Source: GCA-2706205 sp964215955 | Lineage (GTDB): Bacteria > Bdellovibrionota > Bacteriovoracia > Bacteriovoracales > Bacteriovoracaceae | Direction of reading: 5' to 3' | DNA length: 64,000 bases | NCBI GenBank assembly: GCA_964215955.1 | Contig: CAXPDR010000018.1 | Coordinates: 186,001-250,000 of the forward strand | Part shown: in pieces, positions 35,216-43,860 of the stretch | How the letters are laid out: every line of letters begins with the position of its first letter | How positions within the stretch are numbered: the stretch's first letter is position 1 | Notes under the pieces: model-generated | Database searches by the model: none | The model's input: only the letters and a program-made list of their open reading frames with translations | Told to the model about the DNA's origin: nothing | Translations under genes and position numbers: made by a program

Positions 35216-36258
35216 AATATGTTCTGTTATTTTTATTCATTTTTGGAACAAGCTTTAATCTTAACGCTAGAACCAATAGAGCAATGTTTAAAAAAGCTCA
35301 ATATCAATATAAAAAGAAAAGATACAAATCAGCTTTGGTCTATCTTAGAAAAAGCTTTAATCTCAAAAAAACTAGAAGCATTCCTAGTGATGGTCTCTAT
35401 TTATTAGGTGTCACTTATAAAAAACTAGGCTCACATAAAAGATCTGTCTACTATCTAAATTATTTAATTAAAAAGAAGTTTAGACGAACCCATAAAAGGG
35501 CCATGATTGCTCTCAAAAGAGATGACCTTGATGATGAGTTTAGAATGAGTGCTCTTTTAAAAGCTACATACTTTCACCTATCTCAAAGCTATTTAGTTTT
35601 ATATAGAAACTCAGGTAAAAATATTTTTGCTGCAAATGCAAAGCGCTATCTAAATGTTTGTGACAATATTGACTACAATGATAAATGCTCTGACTATCTT
35701 GAACAACTTACTAGCCTTCAAGAGTTTTTTCGAAAGTCTAGAAAATCCTATGAAGTTTTCTTTTATCTAGGACAATTTTACTTACAAGATCGTGTCACAA
35801 TTAAAGAAGACTCTTCCGGCACAACATCAGAATTAATCGCTAACAACTTAGCATATTGCTATGGTGGCGGATTAAGATATGGTAACGCTTTTAGCGGCTA
35901 TTTCACCTCTGGTTGCGTTTACTATGGAACGGCCACCGTAGCTGGGGTTGCCTCAGGAGCAGAGCAGGATAATAATTATAGCCAAGACGGTGTTCCTATA
36001 GCGGGACTATATGTTGATGGTGGTTATTACAAACTTCTAGATGATGAATCCACAAGACTATCCCTTTCATTTCCAGTAATTTATAGGGCCGGTACTTATA
36101 CAAATCCAGAAGATTTTTCCATTACCAATTCCAAAGATTTTAATTATGGAATATCGGCTGGAGCAGGAATGAAGCTCTACATGTTTGAATTAGAATCTAA
36201 GCTATCCCATTTAGGAGATTCTAATTTACTAATGCTTAATCTTATTTATAATCTCTAA
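35206..36258 (+). CDS. TPR-like protein with C-terminal beta-barrel segment
   Basis: About 350 residues. The ATG at 35206 is chosen because the signal peptide (MVLKYVLLFLFIFGTSFNLNA) starts there and AGGACAGGT lies upstream; it overlaps the cytochrome-barrel gene by 10 bases. Residues about 30-180 have TPR-like basic helices (QYKKKRYKSALVYLRKSF, LYLLGVTYKKLGSHKRSVYY). From about 185 the chain is strand-like with Gly/Tyr (VFFYLGQFYLQD, GGGLRYGNAF) to LNLIYNL. Probably a periplasmic TPR domain on an outer-membrane anchor. Tight linkage suggests it works with the cytochrome-barrel protein. Confidence 0.65.
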   Translation: MVLKYVLLFLFIFGTSFNLNARTNRAMFKKAQYQYKKKRYKSALVYLRKSFNLKKTRSIPSDGLYLLGVTYKKLGSHKRSVYYLNYLIKKKFRRTHKRAMIALKRDDLDDEFRMSALLKATYFHLSQSYLVLYRNSGKNIFAANAKRYLNVCDNIDYNDKCSDYLEQLTSLQEFFRKSRKSYEVFFYLGQFYLQDRVTIKEDSSGTTSELIANNLAYCYGGGLRYGNAFSGYFTSGCVYYGTATVAGVASGAEQDNNYSQDGVPIAGLYVDGGYYKLLDDESTRLSLSFPVIYRAGTYTNPEDFSITNSKDFNYGISAGAGMKLYMFELESKLSHLGDSNLLMLNLIYNL

Positions 36259-36259
36259 T

Positions 36260-37477
36260 ATGTATCTTTATAAAAACTTAAATCAAATTGTTACTCTCGA
36301 CTCAGCCCTTGCTAAAGATGGAAGAAATTTAAATCCAGAAGATTTAAGTATCATTGAAAATGCTGCAATCGCTTTTGATAATGAACAGATTATTTGGGTT
36401 GGAGACTCTAATCAAATACCAAGCGATTACCAAAAGTTTAAGCAAACTGATCTAAGCGGATATATCCTTACTCCAGAAATAGTTGATTCTCATACACACT
36501 TAGTCTTTGGAGGAGATCGATCCTTTGAGTATTCTCTAAGATTAAATGGAGCAGACTATCAAGACATAGCAAATGCTGGTGGTGGTATTTTAGCGACAAT
36601 GGAAAAAACAATTACTGCTACGCCTGAAGAACTTTTTGAAAAAGGTGTAGAAAGAATTGAAAGAATCAAAAACTACGGTATTGGTACTATAGAAATTAAA
36701 AGTGGCTATGGCCTTACAGTGGAAAGTGAAAGAAAAATTTCCAAAGTTATTAAAAAGCTTAAGGACCATTTTTTGGGGGAAGTACAAATTGTTAATACAT
36801 TTCTGGCAGCTCACGCTGTTCCAGGTGGATATGCCTCTTCACATGACTATTTAAGTAAAGTTGTCCTTCCACTATTAAAAGAATTAGCCGAGGATAATAT
36901 TATCGATTTTGTGGATATCTTTCATGAAGAAGGATATTTTGATGAAACAGATACAAAAGCACTTTTTGATTTGTGCCATAATTTAAAGATCCCCGTTAAA
37001 ATTCATGCCGATGAGTTCAACGACAATAAAGGTGCTGTCATTGCAGCTAAATACGGCGCAGCCAGTGCAGATCATCTCTTATGTACAACAGAAGATGGTA
37101 TCAAAGCACTCGCTGATTCCAATACTGTAGCAACCCTTTTGCCAGGAACTGCATTTTTTCTAGGTAAGCCACTTGCTAATGCCAAAGCATTTCTTGATAG
37201 TGGGTGCAAAGTGGCAATCGCTAGTGATTACAATCCAGGAAGTTGTCATTGTGATAATTTGCTATTAATTGCAAGTATTTCTGCTAAAAGCCTAGGCTTA
37301 AATATTGCTCAGCTCTGGGCAGGTATTTGTTTAAACAGTGCTCATGCACTAAATCTAAAGAATCAAGGTGTACTAAAGCCTTCTTTTGCTCCAAGATTTT
37401 CTTTATGGAAATGTGAATCAATAGATCAGATTACTTATAGCTGGGGTCAGAATTTTAATCAGGTTAAGCCCTTATAG
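36260..37477 (+). CDS. hutI: Imidazolonepropionase
   Basis: Third step of histidine catabolism: opens imidazolone-5-propionate to N-formimino-glutamate. 405 residues, amidohydrolase fold. Metal ligands His78 and His80 are in DSHTHLVFGG; further blocks are FLAAHAVPGGY, IHADEFND (metal ligand and catalytic Glu) and SDYNPGSCHCDN (metal Asp). The ATG lies one base after the previous stop without an SD, so translation is coupled to the TPR-barrel gene upstream. This ties a catabolic enzyme to the cytochrome-barrel transcript, about 10 kb from hutH. Confidence 0.93.
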   Translation: MYLYKNLNQIVTLDSALAKDGRNLNPEDLSIIENAAIAFDNEQIIWVGDSNQIPSDYQKFKQTDLSGYILTPEIVDSHTHLVFGGDRSFEYSLRLNGADYQDIANAGGGILATMEKTITATPEELFEKGVERIERIKNYGIGTIEIKSGYGLTVESERKISKVIKKLKDHFLGEVQIVNTFLAAHAVPGGYASSHDYLSKVVLPLLKELAEDNIIDFVDIFHEEGYFDETDTKALFDLCHNLKIPVKIHADEFNDNKGAVIAAKYGAASADHLLCTTEDGIKALADSNTVATLLPGTAFFLGKPLANAKAFLDSGCKVAIASDYNPGSCHCDNLLLIASISAKSLGLNIAQLWAGICLNSAHALNLKNQGVLKPSFAPRFSLWKCESIDQITYSWGQNFNQVKPL

Positions 37478-37524
37478 AAAAGGAACTGACCCAGAGTGTC
37501 CTCTAGGCCAATTCAATATTTTTC

Positions 37525-38823
37525 TTAGTAAACTACTGCACTTGAGCCTGAATCCATACTAGAGTTGTTAATTATAACTTCACTAGAACCTTCATCGCTT
37601 CTATCACTAATAACTTGGTTAGAATTAATTAGATTTACATGAGGTAAAATTCGTACGATTTCAGAACCATGGATAAGGTCGTATTTTTTAGTAATTTCAT
37701 CCCTAATAACGCTTTCTTTAATCCACTTCATTTCATTATTTAAATCAGATGACAAACATTGATCTAATGGACTAAATAAAAATCTCCTGTAATTTGGGAT
37801 AACACATTTCAATTTACCTCTTTTTACCACTATTCGCTTATATCTAACGTCTCTTTGCTCATAAAGGTCCATCAATCCGAATTTTTCAATACCATCAAAT
37901 AATTTATTATTTAAAGTTTGCTTGATGTTCAGTACTTCACTCAAACTTGTATTCAATTTTACTAAAAGTTCTTCATTTAGTTCACTCTGTGGAATAACGT
38001 TTTCTACACATAAAGTATTAAAAGCTAAGCAGGTTTTTTTCTTTTCAACTAAGTTTTTTTTAACAAGAGAATCAAATTCTTCTTTCATTAGGCCTCTTAA
38101 GAGTTCATCAAAATACTCTATTGCAACATTATGTTGATTTCTTAAAGAAAATAAATCATCACTTGAAGAATCAATATATTCGGATTTCAATAAAACTAAT
38201 GCTTTATATAAACCTAATTCATCAGCATAAAAAACTTCCTTTATATTTTTACAGGTTCCTTGTTTAAGTTTTTCGCTGCTTTTTTGATTTTTATAAAAAC
38301 TCAAAACATCATCCCTAAGCTCATTATTCTTCACCAAAATACCGTAAACAAGATAATTTTTTGCCGTATGAATTATTATCTCATTTATCCCATCATGAAT
38401 TGTCGATAAACATTGAATCCTCTGCATTTCATCAGAAAGGGAAGCTTCGAGTTTCTCCACCTTAGCTGAGATATCTGAAATCTCAGATTCAATTTCCCTA
38501 AAATGAGGAGTTCCATAATCTATATCTCCTATATCTACAATTAGCTTTGAAAAGTCCACTTCAACTGCCTTTGAACTGATTGAAGCTGTTGAAATTTCTT
38601 GATTAGCTTCTTCTATAATTTCATTTATTCTTTTTGTGATTTCATCGGTTCTATTATCCTCAGACAATAATAAGTTTTGAGAATAAGGAGCATCATTAAT
38701 CTTATAATTAACCGATGAACCTCCATTATACCACTCAAGTCTTACATAGTTCGGATTTGCTATATGACCAGCACTAACTGAAGTACTTACCAGAAAAACT
38801 ATAAACATTAATCGCTTTCTCAT
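37525..38823 (-). CDS. Exported coiled-coil protein, sigma-54 promoter
   Basis: A 432-residue protein with a signal peptide (MRKRLMFIVFLVSTSVSAG, cut near residue 19). Residues about 55-140 have coiled-coil heptads (SEISDISAKVEKLEASLSDE); four or five cysteines are spread through the rest (for example LKQGTCKN, KKTCLAFNTLCVEN, GKLKCVIPN, DQCLSSD). The C-terminus is Ser-rich (SSMDSGSSAVVY). No family is recognised. GAGG lies ahead of the ATG. The -24/-12 element at 38862-38878 gives a leader of about 28 bases. Shares promoter type, but not visible sequence, with the acidic exported protein at 1865. Confidence 0.72.
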   Translation of the reverse strand: MRKRLMFIVFLVSTSVSAGHIANPNYVRLEWYNGGSSVNYKINDAPYSQNLLLSEDNRTDEITKRINEIIEEANQEISTASISSKAVEVDFSKLIVDIGDIDYGTPHFREIESEISDISAKVEKLEASLSDEMQRIQCLSTIHDGINEIIIHTAKNYLVYGILVKNNELRDDVLSFYKNQKSSEKLKQGTCKNIKEVFYADELGLYKALVLLKSEYIDSSSDDLFSLRNQHNVAIEYFDELLRGLMKEEFDSLVKKNLVEKKKTCLAFNTLCVENVIPQSELNEELLVKLNTSLSEVLNIKQTLNNKLFDGIEKFGLMDLYEQRDVRYKRIVVKRGKLKCVIPNYRRFLFSPLDQCLSSDLNNEMKWIKESVIRDEITKKYDLIHGSEIVRILPHVNLINSNQVISDRSDEGSSEVIINNSSMDSGSSAVVY

Positions 38824-38861
38824 ATTAAACCTCGCTCTCTAAATAAATTTAAGACTATTGG

Positions 38862-38878
38862 AGCAAGATTAATGCCAT
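38862..38878 (-). promoter_or_regulatory. Sigma-54 (-24/-12) promoter
   Basis: Minus strand reads ATGGCATTAATCTTGCT: TGGCA, 6 bases, TTGCT, only the C of the -24 GGCAC being replaced by T. Spacing matches RpoN promoters and the expected start is near 38851, upstream of the SD of the exported coiled-coil gene. Confidence 0.65.
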
Positions 38879-38966
38879 CTAGAATTTTCTGATTTCAAAT
38901 TGTTGGGGGCGTGAAGTGTAAAGATAGGACATAGTTGTCAAATTTTTACACAACCAAGGGAAAATT

Positions 38967-39503
38967 TTATTCAATAAAACTTTTTAATTCTTTTACATTA
39001 AGTTTGTTTTTATCATCAAAGATTTCCACAACCTTACCATTTTTAAAAAGTATTCCATAAGGAAGGGCCTTAACTAAAAACTTATCACCAATCAAGCCAT
39101 CATTATCAACAATATTTGGAAATGTTGAATTATATTCAGCTAAAAGCTTTTTGGCTTTTCCTATTTCACTTTGATCATCGAGATTTATTCCCAGGATATT
39201 TATCTTATTTTTATTTTTCGAATAAAACGAACTTAGTTGTTTTAGTTTAGGTAAACATGGAACACACCAACTCGCCCAAAAGTTTACATAAGTATATTCA
39301 TGAATAAGTTCTTTTTTTGAAAACTTTTCACCAGTAATTAACAATCCATCTAAAACTTTAAACTCATGCTCAAAAGATGAAACTACTTGGTTTTTTCTCG
39401 TCGCCTTTGAAGCATTCAGCTCATCGCTATTAAGAGCGAACTGTGCAAAAAAGAATCCGGTAAATACCAATAAAATTGCTAATGTTGGAAAAATTTTCTT
39501 CAT
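38967..39503 (-). CDS. TlpA/ResA-like thiol-disulfide oxidoreductase
   Basis: A 178-residue membrane-anchored periplasmic thioredoxin. N-terminal anchor (ILLVFTGFFFAQFAL). Active site WCVPC (Cys80, Cys83) in YVNFWASWCVPCLPKLKQL, the cis-Pro region at ALPYGILF, and a C-terminal thioredoxin helix. The WCxPC form with anchor fits TlpA/ResA, which reduces disulfides, often for cytochrome c maturation. That is of interest beside several CxxCH proteins, but the link is inferred. Divergent from the pilin-like gene. Normal length. Confidence 0.85.
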   Translation of the reverse strand: MKKIFPTLAILLVFTGFFFAQFALNSDELNASKATRKNQVVSSFEHEFKVLDGLLITGEKFSKKELIHEYTYVNFWASWCVPCLPKLKQLSSFYSKNKNKINILGINLDDQSEIGKAKKLLAEYNSTFPNIVDNDGLIGDKFLVKALPYGILFKNGKVVEIFDDKNKLNVKELKSFIE

Positions 39504-39574
39504 GCTTTTTTACCTTATTTCTGTGAAAATTATAGTACAGATCGACATATGGCTAAACAAGGTAAGTATTACCA

Positions 39575-39769
39575 ATGAACAATACTCAAGTAAATCATTT
39601 AAAGGATGAACAAGGTCAGACCTTAATTGAGTTTGTTTTGCTATTAGCTGCCATTGGAATTATTTCAGTCACATTTATGACTCAAATTAATAAATTTACG
39701 GCCAATCGATGGGAAGCCATGGCCAATGTCATTCTAGACGATCCAAATCAACAGATAAAACTAAGGTAG
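39575..39769 (+). CDS. Small pilin-like protein (Flp/type IV prepilin type)
   Basis: A 64-residue protein. The segment DEQGQTLIEFVLLLAAIGII has a prepilin cleavage site: leader ending in Gly, then QTLIE with Glu at +5 of the mature chain and a hydrophobic helix. The mature form would be about 50 residues, in the range of Flp-type pilins. The rest (NKFTANRWEAMANVILDDPN) is short. It ends 5 bases before glpK. No other pilus genes are adjacent, so it may be a minor pilin or a pseudopilin. Short, but the motif is clear. Confidence 0.65.
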   Translation: MNNTQVNHLKDEQGQTLIEFVLLLAAIGIISVTFMTQINKFTANRWEAMANVILDDPNQQIKLR

Positions 39770-39774
39770 GATAA

Positions 39775-41253
39775 ATGAAAAAATACATTCTCTCTATTGA
39801 CCAGGGAACTACGGGGACTACTGCTTTAATTGTGGAAAAAGAATCCTTGGAAATTATTGCCAAGTTCAATGAGGAGTTTAAACAAATTTTTCCAAAACCA
39901 GGGCAAGTTGAACATAACTTAAATGACATTTGGAATACCGTGAAAAGTACAACTAAAAAAGTTATTGAACTGGCCAATATCAATCCACAAAATATTTGTT
40001 CGATCGGAATAACTAACCAAAGAGAAACAACATGTGCCTATAATAAAGAAGGTCTTCCCTTGGCCAATGCCATAGTCTGGCAAGATAGAAGAACAAGTGA
40101 CTATTGTGACCATAAGCGAGATCAATACAAGAGTCTTCAAAATAAAACCGGACTCCCGCTTGATCCTTATTTTAGTGGTACAAAGATGAATTGGCTTTTA
40201 AACAATAACTCAAACGTAAAAGAGGCAATAGAAATAAATGATTTAAAACTTTCAACAATTGATACCTATATTCTTTATAAGTTATCAAATTGTAAAAGTT
40301 TTAAAACAGAACCATCAAATGCGTCTAGAACATTACTTATGGATTTAGAAACCTGTAATTGGGATAATAAATTATTGGAATTTTTCAACATTAAATCTGA
40401 ATATCTTCCAGAAATTGTTGATTCTTTTTCAGAATTTGGTGTTACTGAAGGCTTAAGTTTTCTACCAGATGGAATTCCTATTTCATGTATTCTTGGAGAT
40501 CAACAAGCTGCCCTTTTTGGCCAAGCTGGAATCAACAAAGGCGACTTAAAATGTACCTATGGAACAGGCGCGTTTATTCTTCTTAACACTGGATGTGAAA
40601 AAGTTTTCAGTTCTTCTGGTTTATTAACAACCGTAGCGTTTCAACACAATAGCAAACCTGTATACGCTCTTGAGGGATCTAGCTATATTGCCGGAGCGGC
40701 TGTTCAATGGCTAAGAGATAATCTTAATATTATTGACTCAGCACCAGATGTTGAAAACTTAGCCAAACAAGTTACTAACATGGAAGAAATGGAGTTTCTT
40801 CAGTTTTTACCGTTTTTTACAGGAATCGGTTCTCCCTATTGGAATGCCCAAGCTAAAGGTGCAATTGTCGGTCTTACAAGAGATACCCAAAAAAAACATA
40901 TAGCTCGTGCTTGCTTAGAGGGGATTGCACTTTCAGTAAATGATTCAATTTCAGCCCTGATTGGTGATGTTGATACTGATGTCTCTGCTATTCGAGTTGA
41001 TGGTGGTGCCTGTTTGAATAATCTACTTATGCAATTTCAATCAAATTTTTCTAGTATAAAAGTTATTAGACCTAAAATTATTGAAACCACAGCTTATGGA
41101 GTGGCGCTAGGATCACTAATTGGAGTTAACGATATTTCATTTGATCAATTAAAGGAATTAACCAAAACCGATCAAGAATTTACCCCAGAAACAGACAGCT
41201 ACTTTAAGCATAAAAATGAAATGTGGAAAAGTTATATAAATAAAAACTTTTAA
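39775..41253 (+). CDS. glpK: Glycerol kinase
   Basis: Phosphorylates glycerol to glycerol 3-phosphate in the cytoplasm. 492 residues, FGGY family. N-terminal SIDQGTTGTTALIV, the substrate region GITNQRETTCAYNKEGLPLANAIVWQDRRTS, FSGTKMNWLL, the LKCTYGTGAFILLNTG phosphate region and C-terminal VDGGACLNNLLMQFQS are typical. TAGGAT precedes the ATG. It is followed by a histidine kinase 3 bases on. No glpF or glpD is seen here. Confidence 0.95.
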   Translation: MKKYILSIDQGTTGTTALIVEKESLEIIAKFNEEFKQIFPKPGQVEHNLNDIWNTVKSTTKKVIELANINPQNICSIGITNQRETTCAYNKEGLPLANAIVWQDRRTSDYCDHKRDQYKSLQNKTGLPLDPYFSGTKMNWLLNNNSNVKEAIEINDLKLSTIDTYILYKLSNCKSFKTEPSNASRTLLMDLETCNWDNKLLEFFNIKSEYLPEIVDSFSEFGVTEGLSFLPDGIPISCILGDQQAALFGQAGINKGDLKCTYGTGAFILLNTGCEKVFSSSGLLTTVAFQHNSKPVYALEGSSYIAGAAVQWLRDNLNIIDSAPDVENLAKQVTNMEEMEFLQFLPFFTGIGSPYWNAQAKGAIVGLTRDTQKKHIARACLEGIALSVNDSISALIGDVDTDVSAIRVDGGACLNNLLMQFQSNFSSIKVIRPKIIETTAYGVALGSLIGVNDISFDQLKELTKTDQEFTPETDSYFKHKNEMWKSYINKNF

Positions 41254-41256
41254 ACT

Positions 41257-42486
41257 ATGTATCGGTTTTTAAGTGAATATTCCTCATTTAATGAATACAA
41301 GATTAGGTTTTTAAAACTTACATGTATTTTATCATTTGTAACTGAACTATTTTATTTACATAGATATATATTTGTTCATGATCAAATTTTTTATGTCAAA
41401 CTTATAGCTCCTTTTATTCTCTTAACTGGTGTTTGCGGATATTTTATATTTTGTAAAAGCGCTTATGAAACGGGAGCAAAGCTTTTACTTACGTCTTGTG
41501 TAATTCCTCTCGTAATTTTAATTGGTTCAGTTGGTGGATTTGAAGCACCGGGACTGCAATGGTTAAGTTTAATTCCTATGATGTTTGGTCTATTTTTTGG
41601 ACGTAAAGGGTTGTTACCAGGTGTTATTGTTTTATTTTTAACCTGCTCTATTTATTACTTTGTAGATCTCCCAAATTTTATTCTAAATCCTGACCACTAT
41701 ATTAAAGAGAAAATAACTAATTTTGTTCTATATAGTATTTTTCTTTTAATATTTTTCTTTGGCTATATAGGTATAATGGAAAATTATGAAAAAGATTTAA
41801 ATGAAAAAAATGAACAAGTTAAAAACTTACTTAGAGTTGTTATACACGACCTATCAAATCCAATCCAAATATTAAAAATCATAATTGATCAAAATAAAAA
41901 ACATCTGGAACCGAGAGTTTTAGAAAAAGCCGATAGATCACTTCAAAACATTGTGACAATTATTAATGACGTAAGACAACTTCAAGCCTTTGCAGACAAC
42001 AAGATTACATTAAAAAAATTAAATGTCAGTCCAAACGAACTAACAAATGATATTGAAATTTTATTTAAATCCCAACTCCTTAATAAGAATATTTCTTTAA
42101 TATTTAGTGACTCCCTACCTCCCAACTTTGAAGTTGAAACAGATCCCACCATATTTAAAAACCAGGTTTTAAATAATTTTATATCGAACGGCATCAAATT
42201 CTCACCTGAAAATTCAACGATTGAGGTTAAAACTTCACGAGAGAATGATAAACTAGTCATTAGGGTCACAGATTCAGGGCCGGGAATCGACCTAGAAGTT
42301 ATTGATGATTTATTTAGTAGCACTAAAAAAACTAGTAACCTTGGAACCATAGGTGAAAAAGGTACTGGCTATGGATTACCTATTGCCAAGTTTTTTGCTG
42401 ATAGGCTTGATATAAAACTTGAGGTTCTAACCCCAAAAAACAGTCCCATGGAGAAAGGCACTTGCTTTAAAATGACCTTTAACTAA
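41257..42486 (+). CDS. Membrane sensor histidine kinase
   Basis: A 409-residue two-component sensor. About six hydrophobic spans fill residues 20-170. The dimerisation/phosphoacceptor region has His197 in VVIHDLSNPIQILK, followed by the HATPase domain with the N-box (QVLNNFISNGIKFSP), G1 (DSGPGID) and G2 (KGTGYGLPIAKFFADRL). No receiver domain is attached and no response regulator is adjacent. The ATG lies 3 bases after glpK, so it may be made with glycerol kinase. Its stop overlaps radA by 4 bases in convergent orientation. Confidence 0.88.
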   Translation: MYRFLSEYSSFNEYKIRFLKLTCILSFVTELFYLHRYIFVHDQIFYVKLIAPFILLTGVCGYFIFCKSAYETGAKLLLTSCVIPLVILIGSVGGFEAPGLQWLSLIPMMFGLFFGRKGLLPGVIVLFLTCSIYYFVDLPNFILNPDHYIKEKITNFVLYSIFLLIFFFGYIGIMENYEKDLNEKNEQVKNLLRVVIHDLSNPIQILKIIIDQNKKHLEPRVLEKADRSLQNIVTIINDVRQLQAFADNKITLKKLNVSPNELTNDIEILFKSQLLNKNISLIFSDSLPPNFEVETDPTIFKNQVLNNFISNGIKFSPENSTIEVKTSRENDKLVIRVTDSGPGIDLEVIDDLFSSTKKTSNLGTIGEKGTGYGLPIAKFFADRLDIKLEVLTPKNSPMEKGTCFKMTFN

Positions 42487-43859
42487 AAGATATAATTTAA
42501 TATGTCTGTAGCTTTTGAAACACCTATTATTTCAATTTTGTATTTTTCTCTTAGTTCTCTAGCTGAAGAGTTTGAAGTGATGACCTTTTTATAGTTTAAT
42601 TGCTGAATTTCTTTTACTCTGGCCTCAATCATTGGAACAGACCTAACCTCACCAGTTAAACCGACCTCACCTATTAAAACTGTTTCATCACTTACCTTAA
42701 CACCCTTATAAGAACTAAGTAGCGCTGCTATAATTGCCAAGTCGCTTTCTCTAGATGAGAGCTTAATCCCTCCAACTATATTTAAATATATATCGTTAAA
42801 GGAAAGGGGTATTTCAAAATATTTATCAATTACTGCAACCAATAATGACAATCTATTGTTATCTAATCCCTGAGTTGTTCTTCTTCCATTTCCAAATTTA
42901 TTTTCTACTACAAGTGCCTGTGTTTCTACAAAGATAGGTCTACTTCCTTCTAATATACAAGTAAGGGCCCTACCATAAGCATCCTGAAGAGAACTCTCTA
43001 AAAAATACTGAGAGGGATTTGAGACTTCTTTCAAGCCAGTTTCTTTCATTTCAAAAATACCTACTTCATTAGTATTCCCAAATCTATTCTTTATAACTCT
43101 TAACATCCTGTACTGGCCGAACTGATCACCCTCAAAATAAATTACGGTATCAACCATATGCTCTAAAATTTTAGGCCCAGCAATTGAACCTTCCTTAGTT
43201 ACATGACCTATTACAAAACAAGTAAGATTATGTGACTTTGCATAGTTCATTAATTCATAAGTGACTTCTCTAATTTGTGAGACTGTTCCAGCAGCAGATT
43301 GAATTTCAGAAGAGATTGTGGTCTGAATTGAGTCAAGAACTAAAAATGCAGGTTTAATCGTTTTAATTTGTTCTAATACATCCTGCCAACATGTTTCGTT
43401 TAAAATATAAAAGTTTCCATCATTAATTCCAAGACGTTTTGCTCTTTGAGCAATTTGCGAATTAGACTCTTCTCCAGAAACATAGAGTATATTCAAATCT
43501 TTATAGTTATTTGATAAATTTCGGCATACTTCCATTAAGAGTGTCGACTTCCCAATACCAGGTTCACCACCCAAAAGTGTTATTGAAGACTTGGTAACCC
43601 CTTCACCTAAAACTCGATCAAATTCTTTTATTTTTGTTTCAAATCTTTTGTAATTTATGGTTTCGATTTCGGAAATTTTCTTTGGTGTTTCTTTTGCTCC
43701 TAATGCTCTTCTATTAACAACCGACCTTTGTTTACTTTCTTTTTCAACAATTTCTTCTTCAAATGTATTCCACTCACCACATTCAGGACAGCGTCCTAAC
43801 CATTTTGCAGTCACATATGAACAAGTCGTACAGGTAAATTTTGTTTTTGTTTTTGCCAT
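42483..43859 (-). CDS. radA: DNA repair protein RadA
   Basis: ATPase that processes recombination intermediates. 458 residues from the ATG at 43859; a TTG at 43871 would overlap ligA and is rejected. N-terminal zinc finger CTTCSYVTAKWLGRCPECGEW, Walker A GGEPGIGKST, the RadA-specific KNRFG motif (VIKNRFGNTNEVG), and a C-terminal Lon-like domain (GLTGEVRSVPMIEARVKE). ATG follows the ligA stop by 1 base, so radA and ligA form one repair/replication unit. Confidence 0.95.
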   Translation of the reverse strand: MAKTKTKFTCTTCSYVTAKWLGRCPECGEWNTFEEEIVEKESKQRSVVNRRALGAKETPKKISEIETINYKRFETKIKEFDRVLGEGVTKSSITLLGGEPGIGKSTLLMEVCRNLSNNYKDLNILYVSGEESNSQIAQRAKRLGINDGNFYILNETCWQDVLEQIKTIKPAFLVLDSIQTTISSEIQSAAGTVSQIREVTYELMNYAKSHNLTCFVIGHVTKEGSIAGPKILEHMVDTVIYFEGDQFGQYRMLRVIKNRFGNTNEVGIFEMKETGLKEVSNPSQYFLESSLQDAYGRALTCILEGSRPIFVETQALVVENKFGNGRRTTQGLDNNRLSLLVAVIDKYFEIPLSFNDIYLNIVGGIKLSSRESDLAIIAALLSSYKGVKVSDETVLIGEVGLTGEVRSVPMIEARVKEIQQLNYKKVITSNSSARELREKYKIEIIGVSKATDILNYIF

Positions 43860-43860
43860 T

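Noticed and set aside
42483..42486. Overlap of the histidine kinase and radA 3' ends as a sign of sequencing error
   Set aside because: Both C-termini look complete; short convergent overlaps occur elsewhere in this window (7547-7550).
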